This document shows, piece after piece, positions 8,719-17,126 of a stretch of 64,000 nt of DNA. The DNA is from Prolixibacteraceae bacterium (GTDB lineage Bacteria > Bacteroidota > Bacteroidia > Bacteroidales > Prolixibacteraceae). The DNA lies in contig JABGRN010000003.1 in assembly GCA_018648265.1 (NCBI GenBank), forward strand, positions 1 through 64,000, read 5' to 3'. Positions within the stretch are counted from its first letter, which is position 1; every line of letters begins with the position of its first letter. The notes under the pieces were generated by a model. That model was not told the origin of the DNA and ran no database searches. It saw only the letters and a list, made by a program, of their open reading frames with translations. A program made the position numbers and the translations under genes.

Positions 8719-8786
8719 CTCTCCAAAGGAGAGGAGTTAAGAAAAAATATTAAAAACCGGTTATTGAAAAGTAGCCGGTTTTTTTT
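8719..8786 (+). terminator. sucCD terminator region
   Basis: Two hairpins follow the sucD stop: CTCTCC-AAA-GGAGAG at 8719-8733, and a classical intrinsic terminator with arms AAAAACCGG (8752-8760) and CCGG (8775-8778) followed by eight T residues to 8786. Confidence 0.8.
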
Positions 8787-9075
8787 AGTTCAATTTTTAA
8801 TCTGTCATATTCCCAAATGATATTTACAATTATACCGATTAATATAATTAGATAATCTTATTCTACGCATAGGACACAAAACAAAAAGAAAGCTACAGTC
8901 GCAAAGGATTCACAATATGCGCTTTGCGTACTTTAAGTAAGAATTTTGCGCTTGTTGCGAGAAATGTATAAATGATTGACATTTTAATATCTTCTAAATC
9001 TGAACTATCTGAGTAGTTATCATAATTAATTATACACCTTATTTTGCTTTGTATTTAATTTTTTTGTTAGCTCTT
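8787..9075. other. Gene-free region after sucCD
   Basis: No supported gene. A CGCAAAG (8900-8906) / CTTTGCG (8922-8928) hairpin is visible, of the kind scattered in Bacteroidota intergenic DNA. The octamer ATACCGAT near 8834 resembles the end of the 126-bp repeat described elsewhere, but the neighbouring sequence does not match. Confidence 0.4.
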
Positions 9076-10176
9076 CTAATTGATTATTAACTTTTTGGTA
9101 TCGACCTTTTCCCCTTCTATGTTTTTAATTACGACAAGATAAATGCCTTTACTAAGATCGGAAATATAAATTTGTTCATTTGTCGAAGTTTTTTGTAAAG
9201 CTCCCCGTAAATCATAAATTTCAACAACTGATAAATTGCTGTAATTTATATTAACAACGTTGTTAGCCGGGTTGGGATAAATAATATTTGTATTTACATC
9301 GATGGAATCAAACCCCAGAAGATTATCTGTGTTAAGTTTATAAAGTGCTGCATTTCCGGTAAAATTTTCTTCTGCCGTTATATAACATTGATTTCGAGCT
9401 ACTGTTGTTATTGCTTCTATTTGTGTTGAACTGCCGGAAGGTATTCCAATGGGAAATCTTTCAATTTTCCCACCCGAAAAATTACTCAAAGAAAAATCAC
9501 TTATTTTTATTATAAATGGAAAAATATTTAAATATCCGCTTAGTAGAATGGTGTTCGATTCGGATATAAATGTAGCACCTGTAACAAGCCCATTAGAGTT
9601 TACGCTGTCTGTTTTTTTAATTTCATATGTTCCGGGAGTTTTTGGCAAGGCATAAATATTAGTCCAATTGTTGCCCCAGTTTTTGGTAAAAATATATAAA
9701 CTGTCATTGTACGATATAAGAGCTTCTGCATCAAAATTTGTGGAATATGGACCTGGATCAAAGTCTGTTTGGTCTGAATAATGAAAATTTATGGTGTCAA
9801 CAATAACAGTGTCATTAATGGCTGTTAAATAATCCGAAATGAGTAGGCGATAAATTTTCAAATCGGTCCTCGAACCGTTGTTATTTCCAAAATCTGCAAT
9901 GTAAATATAAGTATCGTCGCAACACAAATCTTCCCAATCAATATTTGTGGCTTTGCTGACCACTACCTTGCGTGTGACATTTCCTGAGACACTATCTATT
10001 TCAAATAGAAAAGGGCCACCTCCTGAATCGTTATGCGTGATTAGTTTATTGTTTAAATAAATTAAACCGGAGGTCTCTTTTATTGAATCCTGAAGTGTGG
10101 TTAGCAAGTCGATTTGCTGCCCCCAGACATCAAATGTGGAAAAAGTTATTAATAACAAGATATAAATCAACTTCAT
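9076..10176 (-). CDS. Secreted protein with T9SS C-terminal sorting domain, unknown function
   Basis: About 366 aa. I chose the ATG at 10176 (MKLIYILLLITFSTFDVWGQ) because it starts a clean Sec signal peptide; the frame can be extended only to a TTG at 10188. The middle part has the pattern ETSGLIYLNNKLITHNDSGG, DWEDLCCDDTYIYIADFGNN and DAEALISYNDSLYIFTKNW, suggesting a beta-propeller-like, SdiA-regulated/esterase-like fold, but no catalytic motif is clear. The last 70 residues (IIYPNPANNVVNINY ... KLIIN) are a type A T9SS sorting domain, so the protein is exported across the outer membrane and probably anchored at the surface. Confidence 0.8.
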   Translation of the reverse strand: MKLIYILLLITFSTFDVWGQQIDLLTTLQDSIKETSGLIYLNNKLITHNDSGGGPFLFEIDSVSGNVTRKVVVSKATNIDWEDLCCDDTYIYIADFGNNNGSRTDLKIYRLLISDYLTAINDTVIVDTINFHYSDQTDFDPGPYSTNFDAEALISYNDSLYIFTKNWGNNWTNIYALPKTPGTYEIKKTDSVNSNGLVTGATFISESNTILLSGYLNIFPFIIKISDFSLSNFSGGKIERFPIGIPSGSSTQIEAITTVARNQCYITAEENFTGNAALYKLNTDNLLGFDSIDVNTNIIYPNPANNVVNINYSNLSVVEIYDLRGALQKTSTNEQIYISDLSKGIYLVVIKNIEGEKVDTKKLIIN

Positions 10177-10417
10177 AATTAACCGCAACTAATATTTTTT
10201 TGATGGTGTTTTATCTATCGCTGATACAAAATACAATAAAGTGTTGATATTTTCCAAAGTATTTTAAAAACCTGTTTGAATATCCTCTTAATACTTACGT
10301 ATAATAGTTTGAAATCGAGTCATTGAGAGGATTGGTTCTGCTGTAAATAGCTTTGTGCAATAATTAATTTCAAGAGGGTGTAAGTTCCTTGCTGGCGGCT
10401 ATCTATTTGTCAGCCAC

Positions 10418-11038
10418 CTATTCGAATGTGCGTAGTTTTTTTATTGTTAACTTCTGTATTTCATTTTTCAAGTTTACCTTTTCTTTTAAATGAATTGTTT
10501 TAAAACCAAGTTTATTCGCGGCATTAATATTTTCCTGATTGTCATCAATAAACAATGATTCATTCGCTATTAATCCATACCGGGTAAGTAACAATTTATA
10601 TATTCTTGCATCAGGTTTTACAAGTTTCTCTGTCCCTGAAACTACGATTCCTTCCAATTCTTTAAAAAATGGATAATGATTAAATACTTTAGGAAATGTT
10701 TCAGCCGACCAATTTGTGAGTCCAAATAAGCGATATTTATCTTTCAAATCCCCAATTAAAGCCACATTTTCTTCGATTGCTCCTCCAATCATTTTTATCC
10801 AGTCAGAATAATAAATTCTAATTTCATTGTCGTATTGAGGAAATTTATTTGCTAACTCTTTAGTTGCTTCATTGAAAGAGCGACCAGCATCAAGTTTGAA
10901 ATTCCACTCGGGACTGCAAATTTTCTCTAAAAAGAATTCCATCTCAAGTTCATCGTGAAACAAATTACGATACAGATATCTCGGATTCCAATCAATTAGT
11001 ACACCTCCAAAATCAAATATTATATTTTTAATTTCCAT
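10418..11038 (-). CDS. HAD-superfamily hydrolase (subfamily IA, YihX-like)
   Basis: A 206-aa cytoplasmic phosphatase-like protein. HAD motif I is IIFDFGGVLIDW (residues 5-16), motif II is in LFGLTNW, and motif III/IV is KPDARIYKLLLTRY with FIDDNQENINAA. The DFGGV form with a non-acidic residue two after the first Asp occurs in the YihX-like group. Its likely substrate is a small phosphorylated sugar or nucleotide. It follows the VOC gene with only 3 bp between, so the two are co-transcribed. Confidence 0.88.
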   Translation of the reverse strand: MEIKNIIFDFGGVLIDWNPRYLYRNLFHDELEMEFFLEKICSPEWNFKLDAGRSFNEATKELANKFPQYDNEIRIYYSDWIKMIGGAIEENVALIGDLKDKYRLFGLTNWSAETFPKVFNHYPFFKELEGIVVSGTEKLVKPDARIYKLLLTRYGLIANESLFIDDNQENINAANKLGFKTIHLKEKVNLKNEIQKLTIKKLRTFE

Positions 11039-11041
11039 AAT

Positions 11042-11431
11042 CTATTCCGTGATTTCAACCCAATTACCTTCACAATCTTCAATAACACTTTCATAATAAC
11101 CATCTCCTGTTGTTCTTGGCTCCCCAACTATTTTAGTTCCATCAAAACGTAATTGTTCAGTTAGCTTATCAACTTTCCTCTTGCTGCCGACTGATATTGA
11201 AAAATGAGTTAATCCGTAAGAAATGGAATGTTCCCCGCCCAAGTCCTTAATATCAGGTCGTCTCATAATTTCTATTCGGGTTGAAGCTCCTTCGAATGAT
11301 AAAAAATAGGAAGAAAAGTTCTTTTTGATATTGGTGTATTTTTCGCTACACTTCATTTCAAAATACTTGATATAAAATTCTTTAACTTTTTCTAAATCAT
11401 GCACCCAAATTGCTAAATGTTCTATTCTCAT
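11042..11431 (-). CDS. VOC/glyoxalase-fold protein
   Basis: A 129-aa single vicinal-oxygen-chelate domain pair: MRIEHLAIWVHDLEKVKEFYIKYF at the start, FEGASTRIEIM in the middle, and ISVGSKRKVDKL ... DGYYESVIEDCEGNWVEITE at the end. His5 and the terminal Glu are the usual metal ligands. It belongs to the glyoxalase/bleomycin-resistance superfamily; its substrate cannot be assigned. It is the first gene of a two-gene unit with the HAD phosphatase. Confidence 0.88.
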   Translation of the reverse strand: MRIEHLAIWVHDLEKVKEFYIKYFEMKCSEKYTNIKKNFSSYFLSFEGASTRIEIMRRPDIKDLGGEHSISYGLTHFSISVGSKRKVDKLTEQLRFDGTKIVGEPRTTGDGYYESVIEDCEGNWVEITE

Positions 11432-11505
11432 ATTGTTTTAGATTAAAAAATTACAGAACAAAAGTATGGCGTACGAAAATTCAGAAATTGTATATTTTAA
11501 ACACG

Positions 11506-12360
11506 TTAAAATAACTTGAAGTTGTAATTGATGATTTTGCTTTCCGTATCGGCCAATTTTATTAATGCCTGGTAATCTGATGGCGTTTGATTTAAGAACA
11601 TTTTAAATTCGCGAATAAAGTGTGCTTGGTCAAAATATCCCGAATTTACACCTATTTAAGTTAGATTGTCCTTACTGTCAATCAAACTACAAAGTGATTT
11701 ACGAAATTTTAAAAGTCTCTCAAATTTCTTGGGAGTGATTCCAACTATTTTAGTAAAATTTCGGTTAAGCGTTGTGTAATTTGTTTCTGTTTTTTTGCAA
11801 TAATTTTCAATAGAATATGTTTCATCATTCCATCTGAATTGTTTGTAAAAGTCCATTACCTGAGAAATTGCAGCATAGGATTTTCCGCAAAATAAATTAC
11901 TTAGAAAATCGTAAATCTTTTGAATTAATTCTGTGTTAGAATCGCCAACAGAATAATCAGGAATATCTTTCATTTTTTCTCCTTCAAGAGGGTAATTAAG
12001 GGAATTATTAATCAGTCTTTTTCCTTGAATTTGAATAAAGGGATATAAACCAAAAGCAAAAAATCTTACTCCGAGCAATTTTGTTCCGGCTGGATAGGTT
12101 AAAACTGTATTTTTAATAGAAATTCCTTCTATTTGTGGAGCTTTAATTATTATATTATCCCGTTTATATGTAGAATTATTCAGCGCAAATATCAAGTTAA
12201 CATATTGATTTGGTGGAATCATTAACTCTACTTCTTTTTCTGTATTCTCTGCAATCCATATTCTTTCAATCAAATCGGGAAATAGTTCAGTTTTATATGT
12301 TTCTATGTTGAGCAATTTGGTTTTTTTAATTATACACAACGCTTGTGTGTCCGAAAACAC
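11506..12360 (-). pseudogene. AraC-family transcriptional regulator interrupted by an in-frame TAA
   Basis: The frame from about 12360 encodes an N-terminal DUF6597-like sensor domain and the first AraC helix-turn-helix (YCKKTETNYTTLNRNFTKIV, then GITPKKFERLLKFRKSL). It stops at TAA 11658-11656 after SLIDSKDNLT. The same frame then continues for 49 codons, IGVNSGYFDQAHFIREFK and so on to FKLF, ending at TAA 11508-11506. That tail is the second, signature-bearing HTH, so a GAA-to-TAA type change has cut a normal 280-aa regulator. The 234-aa product would lack half of its DNA-binding domain. No ATG is in frame at the 5' end (GTG or TTG only), so the start is uncertain and may also be eroded. 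Confidence 0.85.
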
Positions 12361-12505
12361 ACGTTTATTTCTTTATTATCCTGATTTTACTAAACTACTG
12401 ATTATATGTGGTTTTTATTCTTTTGTGCATTTACAAACCGATAAAATCGCCTACTAAATTAACAAAATATTTATGAGGAACTTTCAATTTTCAAACAAAA
12501 AAACT

Positions 12506-12614
12506 ATGAAAGAATAATTACAATAGCCCTTGAATTCGATAAAAAAGGAAATTGGGATGATGTTGTCAAAAACCCTTTCAGGCTGGGTTGCGCCAACCAC
12601 CAGAACACTAAATT
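12506..12614 (+). pseudogene. Decayed copy of the small helical-protein gene found at 13994
   Basis: The stretch ATGAAAGAATAATTACAA ... CTTGAATTCGATAAAAAA aligns base for base (one 1-nt offset) with the start of the gene at 13994 but has early TAA and TAG codons. The 30 bp before it (ACTTTCAATTTT...AAACTATGAAA) match 13875-13906 rather than the immediate upstream of 13994. This fits loss of the segment between two ATGAAA words that are still present at 13901 and 13994. The copy fades out where the 126-bp repeat begins. Confidence 0.65.
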
Positions 12615-12740
12615 ATACCGATTTAACAATCAAATGTCGCATGCTTTCGTTTTACTCAGCATACTCCTTTGTTGTAGTATCGGCATTAACCATTATAAAC
12701 TTCGAAATTGCCATGCGGCATTTCAAAGTACAATTGGTAT
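12615..12740 (+). repeat. 126-bp palindromic MITE-like repeat, copy A
   Basis: This 126-bp unit starts ATACCGATT and ends AATTGGTAT, which are imperfect inverted termini. It matches 62229-62354 with only two differences that I can see. Inside, AAATGTCGCAT near the left end pairs with ATGCGGCATTT near the right end, and ATACT/AGTAT near the centre form the tip, so the whole unit is an imperfect long hairpin. It has no ORF. No clear target duplication is visible. Confidence 0.85.
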
Positions 12741-12753
12741 TATTAGCTTAAGT

Positions 12754-13713
12754 TTATTTATTGAATCGATATTTAGTTGTTCTTTTATCACCTTGTTTTT
12801 CAATAATTTTATCTGCCACTGCTACTTTCAAATCTCTACTTGCAGTTGCAGAAGAAATATTTTTAAATGCTCGTAAATAATCTTGTCTTGAGAAAAATTT
12901 ATTTCCAATAATTTCTTTAAAATGAATTATTCTGTCGTTATTTGTTAAATTAATATTTTGAATTTTTAATAAATCTTCAAGTGCTTCTTTGATAATTTCA
13001 AGCATGAATTCAATAAAGGAGGTTGAGCTTCCTTGTTTATCCGATTTTCCCAAAACACGATAATATTCCTGTTGCTTAGCTTTTACAATACTTTCAATCG
13101 GGAGAAATTTAAAAATGGAAGAGTGTTCTTTTAAAATCAAAGTTTGCCATAATCTTCCCATTCTTCCATTTCCATCTAAGAATGGATGAATGAATTCAAA
13201 TTCATAATGAAAAACACAACTTTTAATTAAAATCAAATCATCATCATTTTTAAGATAATCAAAAAGGTCTTTCATTAACGAAAATACCATTTCTCCAGGT
13301 GGGGCAATATGCGCTATGTTGCTCCCTTTTACAATCCCAACTGAAGTTGTTCGAAGTTTTCCGGGACTTTCAATTAAATCTTTCATTAAAATTTCATCCG
13401 CTTTGTACATTGATTTTAAGTCGAAGACTTTGAGTTTATCAAGTTTATTATAAACGTTAATTGCATTCTTAACTTCTATAATATCTTTCTTGGGAGCTAA
13501 AACTCTTTTATTGTTAAACAAATCTGTAATTTGCTCAACCGTTAAAGTATTTCCCTCAATTTCAAGTGAAGACTGAATGGTTTTTATTCTGTTTTTTTTT
13601 CTTAATTCGGTTGGTGGTTTATTTAAATGAGCAGCGTTTATTTCTCCAATTTTTTCTGAAATAGAAGCGATTAAATTTAAAATCTTATTTGTTATTTCGT
13701 AGGGTGGTTTCAT
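12754..13713 (-). CDS. Fic-domain protein (probable AMPylator or related transferase)
   Basis: A 319-aa protein with the Fic core HPFLDGNGRMGR (about residues 176-187; consensus HPFxDGNGRxxR) including the catalytic His. An N-terminal inhibitory helix motif SSLEIEGN lies near residues 49-56, the (S/T)xxxE(G/N) pattern of class II Fic proteins whose Glu blocks ATP. The C-terminal region (KEIIGNKFFSRQDYLRAFKNISSATASRDLK) is a winged-helix-like DNA-binding domain, common in Fic proteins that control their own promoter. It is complete and alone; there is no separate antitoxin gene. A perfect palindrome lies just upstream of its ATG. Confidence 0.92.
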   Translation of the reverse strand: MKPPYEITNKILNLIASISEKIGEINAAHLNKPPTELRKKNRIKTIQSSLEIEGNTLTVEQITDLFNNKRVLAPKKDIIEVKNAINVYNKLDKLKVFDLKSMYKADEILMKDLIESPGKLRTTSVGIVKGSNIAHIAPPGEMVFSLMKDLFDYLKNDDDLILIKSCVFHYEFEFIHPFLDGNGRMGRLWQTLILKEHSSIFKFLPIESIVKAKQQEYYRVLGKSDKQGSSTSFIEFMLEIIKEALEDLLKIQNINLTNNDRIIHFKEIIGNKFFSRQDYLRAFKNISSATASRDLKVAVADKIIEKQGDKRTTKYRFNK

Positions 13714-13724
13714 AAACTAAAACA

Positions 13725-13778
13725 TTGATACTATCATATGATAGTATCAAATGTAATCAAATTTGTTTTTGTTGCAAA
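13725..13778 (-). promoter_or_regulatory. Fic promoter with a perfect 26-bp palindromic operator
   Basis: A perfect palindrome with half-site TTGATACTATCAT spans 13725-13750, 11 bp before the Fic ATG. On the minus strand a -7 element TACATTTG covers 13755-13748 and therefore overlaps one end of the palindrome. A -33 TTG sits 19 nt further upstream, near 13775-13777, the correct Bacteroidota spacing. Occupied by a dimeric regulator, probably the Fic protein's own C-terminal winged helix, the site would block transcription. Confidence 0.8.
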
Positions 13779-13874
13779 ACCTTTTCAAAAATTTAAATTA
13801 GCAAAATCACTAATCGAAATTGTGTTATTTTGCTTAATTACTGCCCCTAAAATTAACTAAATAATTATTCGTAA

Positions 13875-13993
13875 CTTTCAATTTTGAAAAACAAAAAACT
13901 ATGAAACGACCATGCAGAAGTGCTTCACAAACAAGCATTATAAAAATTATGGGAGTTCCATCGAATACCTTTAAAAACTAAAATTAGAATGAG
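13875..13993 (+). repeat. Leader segment shared with the serine hydrolase gene
   Basis: GAGTTCCATCGAATACC at 13953-13969, about 40 nt before the ATG at 13994, is repeated at 31678-31694 before the ATG at 31720. The two leaders also share ATGAAACGA further upstream (13901 and 31631) and the AATGAGATGAAA context of the start codon. The proteins themselves are unrelated. Confidence 0.6.
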
Positions 13994-14245
13994 ATGAAAG
14001 AAAAACTTCTAAAAGCACTTGAATTGGATAAAAAAGGAGATTGGGATGCTGCACACCAAATTGTACAAAACCTGAATCATCAATGGGCAAATTGGATTCA
14101 TGCATACCTGCACCGCAAAGAACCTGATTTAAGTAATGCTGCGTACTGGTATCGCAGAGCTGGCAAAAAAATGCCAGAATACAGTTTGGAAAAAGAGTGG
14201 AAAGAGATTTATGATTATATAAAAGCCTCGGAAATAAAATTGTGA
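13994..14245 (+). CDS. Small helical protein of unknown function (83 aa)
   Basis: Encodes MKEKLLKALELDKKGDWD with AAHQIVQ and AAYWYRRAGKKMPEYS further on. The pattern of paired helices with Trp/Tyr/Ala at set places is like a tetratricopeptide or SEL1-type repeat pair. It has no signal peptide and no catalytic motif. I recognise the type as a common hypothetical protein but cannot name a function. A decayed copy lies 1.4 kb upstream, and the start codon sits in a leader shared with the serine hydrolase gene at 31720. Confidence 0.75.
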   Translation: MKEKLLKALELDKKGDWDAAHQIVQNLNHQWANWIHAYLHRKEPDLSNAAYWYRRAGKKMPEYSLEKEWKEIYDYIKASEIKL

Positions 14246-14354
14246 ACAACATTCAATTTTAATAACAATTCACAATTTTTATGTATTCGAAATCCTTTAA
14301 ATTTGTTTGTTTAAAAAAATCATTCGTATTTTACTTATTCAAATTTTCAGCAAC

Positions 14355-15386
14355 ATGAATTACGCAAAAAAGATTTATATTTTTCTAATCACAATTACTA
14401 TTGTGGTTGTTCTTATTTACGGACAATCAATCATTATTCCATTTATTCTCGCCATACTTTTCTGGTTTCTTATTCGGGTAATAAAAAAATTATTGTCGAA
14501 GGTAAAATTTACAAGAAAATGGCCGGTGTGGATTTTAACCCTGATTTCGTCGGTGGTTTTGCTTAGTTTTTTGGTGCTGGCTGTTCAAATGATTTCGAAG
14601 AACATTCAACATCTCTCAAATACGCTTCCGGTTTACGAGGCAAATATTGCTAAAATGGCCAACTCAATAAATGAACGATTCGAAATTGACTTGTTTTCGA
14701 TGATGAGCGATTATGCAAAAGACCTCAATTTTGGCGGAATTTTATCGTCTTTGTTTTCGGCTTTAACAGGTCTTTTTGGAAGCGCGTTTACGGTGCTGCT
14801 TTACCTAGTTTTCCTTTTGTTGGAAGAACCTATTTTCCCTAAAAAATTAAAAGCCATGTACCCCAATATAGAAAGATACAATCATATAAATGAGTTGGTT
14901 GGAAAAATCGATTACTCCATTGGAAACTATATTTCACTAAAAACGGCAACCAGTTTATTAACCGGGACACTAAGTTATTTTGCCCTTTTATTTATAGGAA
15001 TTGATGCACCACTTTTCTGGGCATTCCTTATTTTTGTATTAAATTTTATTCCAACAATCGGGTCGTTAATTGCCACCATTTTCCCAACAATATTTGCCAT
15101 TTTACAATTTGGGGAATTTACTCCCGGATTTTTAGTTCTGGCAATAATTGGTTCCATTCAAATTGTTGTAGGTAATTTTATTGAACCAAAACTAATGGGA
15201 AATTCACTAAATATTAGTCCGCTTGTAGTTTTTCTTACGCTGGCAATTTGGGGGGTAATTTGGGGAGTGACTGGAATGCTTCTTAGTGTACCAATAACTG
15301 TAATTCTAATCATTATTATGTCTGAATTTCCTGGAACAAAACCCATTGCTATTTTATTGAGCCGGCGTGGAAAATTGAACAAATAA
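14355..15386 (+). CDS. AI-2E family (YdiK/TqsA-like) membrane transporter
   Basis: About 343 aa with seven to eight hydrophobic segments, including IIIPFILAILFWFLI near the start and the typical C-terminal pattern FIPTIGSLIATIFPTIFAIL, FIEPKLMGNSLNISPLVVFLTLAIWG and SVPITVILIIIM. These are hallmarks of the AI-2E exporter superfamily, which includes TqsA and also Na+/H+ antiporter-like members. I chose the ATG at 14355 (MNYAKKIYIFL) over an in-frame TTG at 14307. Whether it exports AI-2 here cannot be told; no luxS is in the window. Confidence 0.88.
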   Translation: MNYAKKIYIFLITITIVVVLIYGQSIIIPFILAILFWFLIRVIKKLLSKVKFTRKWPVWILTLISSVVLLSFLVLAVQMISKNIQHLSNTLPVYEANIAKMANSINERFEIDLFSMMSDYAKDLNFGGILSSLFSALTGLFGSAFTVLLYLVFLLLEEPIFPKKLKAMYPNIERYNHINELVGKIDYSIGNYISLKTATSLLTGTLSYFALLFIGIDAPLFWAFLIFVLNFIPTIGSLIATIFPTIFAILQFGEFTPGFLVLAIIGSIQIVVGNFIEPKLMGNSLNISPLVVFLTLAIWGVIWGVTGMLLSVPITVILIIIMSEFPGTKPIAILLSRRGKLNK

Positions 15387-15457
15387 ATTTTTAAACTATT
15401 TCTAAAAATCTACTTTTGCAAGCAACAACCTTCTATGGATTAATTATTCATCAATAA

Positions 15458-16912
15458 TCAATTTATATTCTCCAGCACTTCAACCAAATGTTTCCAGAAT
15501 TTTTCTGTGGTTGCAATGTTTAAACGCTCATCGGGAGAATGTGCCCCGCGAATGGTTGGACCAAACGAAACCATATCTAGTTCAGGGTATTTTTCGAGAA
15601 AAAGCCCGCACTCTAAACCAGCATGAATGGAACGGACAATTGGTTTTACCCCAAACAGTTTTTCGTAAGAACCGACTGTTGTTTTTAACACCTCCGAATC
15701 CGGATTGGGTGCCCAGCCAGGATAACCATCAGAATGAATAACTTCAGCACCAGCTAGTTGAAAAACAGACTCAACTATTTCGGCAGCCATGTATTTTCGA
15801 CTTTCAATTTCGCTGCGCTGACTGGTTGTAACAAATATTTTATCGCCCTCAATAAATTTCACCGATGCCAGGTTGGTCGATGTTTCCACCATCCCCTCCA
15901 TTCGGGTACTCATTTCCAGCACACCATGCGGGCAAGCCGACACCGCATTTATCAACTTTTCTTGTGTATTTTTATCAATAACAAAACCTGGCATTTCTGT
16001 TTCTTCCAAAACCAATTTTAATCCCGGTTCCGATATTTCGAATTCAAAGCGGATTTCGTTAGAATATTTTTCAAATAGGTCAGAAATGTTTTCTTTTTTA
16101 CTCTTTGGAATAACAATTATTGCTGAAGCTTCGCGTGCAATTGCATTTCGAAGATTACCGCCGTTAAAATCTGCGAGCCTTAAATTGTTATTCCTGGTTG
16201 TACTCCACAAAAACCGGTTTAGTATTTTGTTCGCGTTCCCCCGATTTTTATGAATATCGTCGCCGGAGTGACCACCAAGCAAACCCGAAACCGAAAGTTT
16301 CAAGGCTATCGAATTTTCAGGAATATTTTCTTTTTTGTATGAAAAAGAAGCCAGTGTATCAATTCCACCGGCACAACCAATAAATATTTCACCCTCATCT
16401 TCAGAGTCGAGGTTCAGCAAAACCGAACCGGATAAGAATCCGGGTTGCAAAGCAAATGCTCCGGTTAACCCGGTCTCTTCATCAACGGTAATTAAACATT
16501 CTATTGGTCCGTGTTTTATTTTGCTTGATGTCAAAACTGCCATTTGTGCAGCAATCCCAATTCCACAATCAGCGCCTAACGTAGTTCCCGTAGCTTTTAC
16601 CCAGTTATCATCAATTATTGGTTCAATTGCATCGTTGTCGAAATCAAACTCTTTATCACTGTTTTTTTCACAAACCATATCCATGTGTGTTTGCAAAATT
16701 ACAGTAGGCGCACTTTCGTATCCAGACGTTGCCTGCTTTAAAATCAGCACATTCCCGATATCATCGGTTTTGGCAAACAGATTATTTTCCTTGGCAAAGT
16801 CAAGTAAAAACTGCCTTATTTTTTCCTCTTTTTTTGAGGGACGCGGAACCTGGCAAATCTGTTCGAAATAATTGAATAGGGGTTGTGGATTGAGATGTTC
16901 GAGTATTTTCAT
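15458..16912 (-). CDS. pepD: Cytosol non-specific dipeptidase / aminoacyl-histidine dipeptidase
   Basis: Starting at the ATG at 16912 (MKILEHLNPQPLFNYFEQIC) the protein is 484 aa, essentially the length of E. coli PepD (485 aa); the frame extends upstream only through unlikely sequence. The M20 metallopeptidase motifs are present: LQTHMDMVCEKN (metal His and Asp), GTTLGADCGIG, LITVDEETGLTGA (catalytic and metal Glu), and the late metal-ligand segment GLECGLF. It hydrolyses Xaa-His and other dipeptides in the cytoplasm and depends on zinc. It is monocistronic and divergent from rluF. Confidence 0.95.
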   Translation of the reverse strand: MKILEHLNPQPLFNYFEQICQVPRPSKKEEKIRQFLLDFAKENNLFAKTDDIGNVLILKQATSGYESAPTVILQTHMDMVCEKNSDKEFDFDNDAIEPIIDDNWVKATGTTLGADCGIGIAAQMAVLTSSKIKHGPIECLITVDEETGLTGAFALQPGFLSGSVLLNLDSEDEGEIFIGCAGGIDTLASFSYKKENIPENSIALKLSVSGLLGGHSGDDIHKNRGNANKILNRFLWSTTRNNNLRLADFNGGNLRNAIAREASAIIVIPKSKKENISDLFEKYSNEIRFEFEISEPGLKLVLEETEMPGFVIDKNTQEKLINAVSACPHGVLEMSTRMEGMVETSTNLASVKFIEGDKIFVTTSQRSEIESRKYMAAEIVESVFQLAGAEVIHSDGYPGWAPNPDSEVLKTTVGSYEKLFGVKPIVRSIHAGLECGLFLEKYPELDMVSFGPTIRGAHSPDERLNIATTEKFWKHLVEVLENIN

Positions 16913-17080
16913 ATCCGGGCTAATATTGTATATCGCAAAGATGAAAAAATGAATTGAATTCTGAAACCAATTTCTTATAATAGTCATTTTTACGATCAAT
17001 GAGTCTTTTAATATCACAACGTTATTTCGACAAGAAATTCAATTTTTTTGAAGAAATTTACGAATAACCGCGATAACGTT

Positions 17081-17088
17081 TATCTTTG
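17081..17088 (+). promoter_or_regulatory. -7 promoter element of rluF
   Basis: TATCTTTG fits TAnnTTTG and lies about 40 nt before the rluF start. No -33 TTG is found at 19-21 nt. Confidence 0.45.
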
Positions 17089-17126
17089 TTTGGAAGGCAA
17101 ATAAACTCTTTTTTGCTTTGAAAAGA

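Noticed and set aside
5165-12360. Alternative genetic code with TAA as sense
   Set aside because: Most intact genes in the window end in TAA at their proper family length, so TAA is a normal stop.
12530-12876. Two plus-strand open frames across the decayed copy, the 126-bp repeat and the end of fic
   Set aside because: They lie in the repeat and in the shadow of the Fic gene, and have no protein-like pattern.
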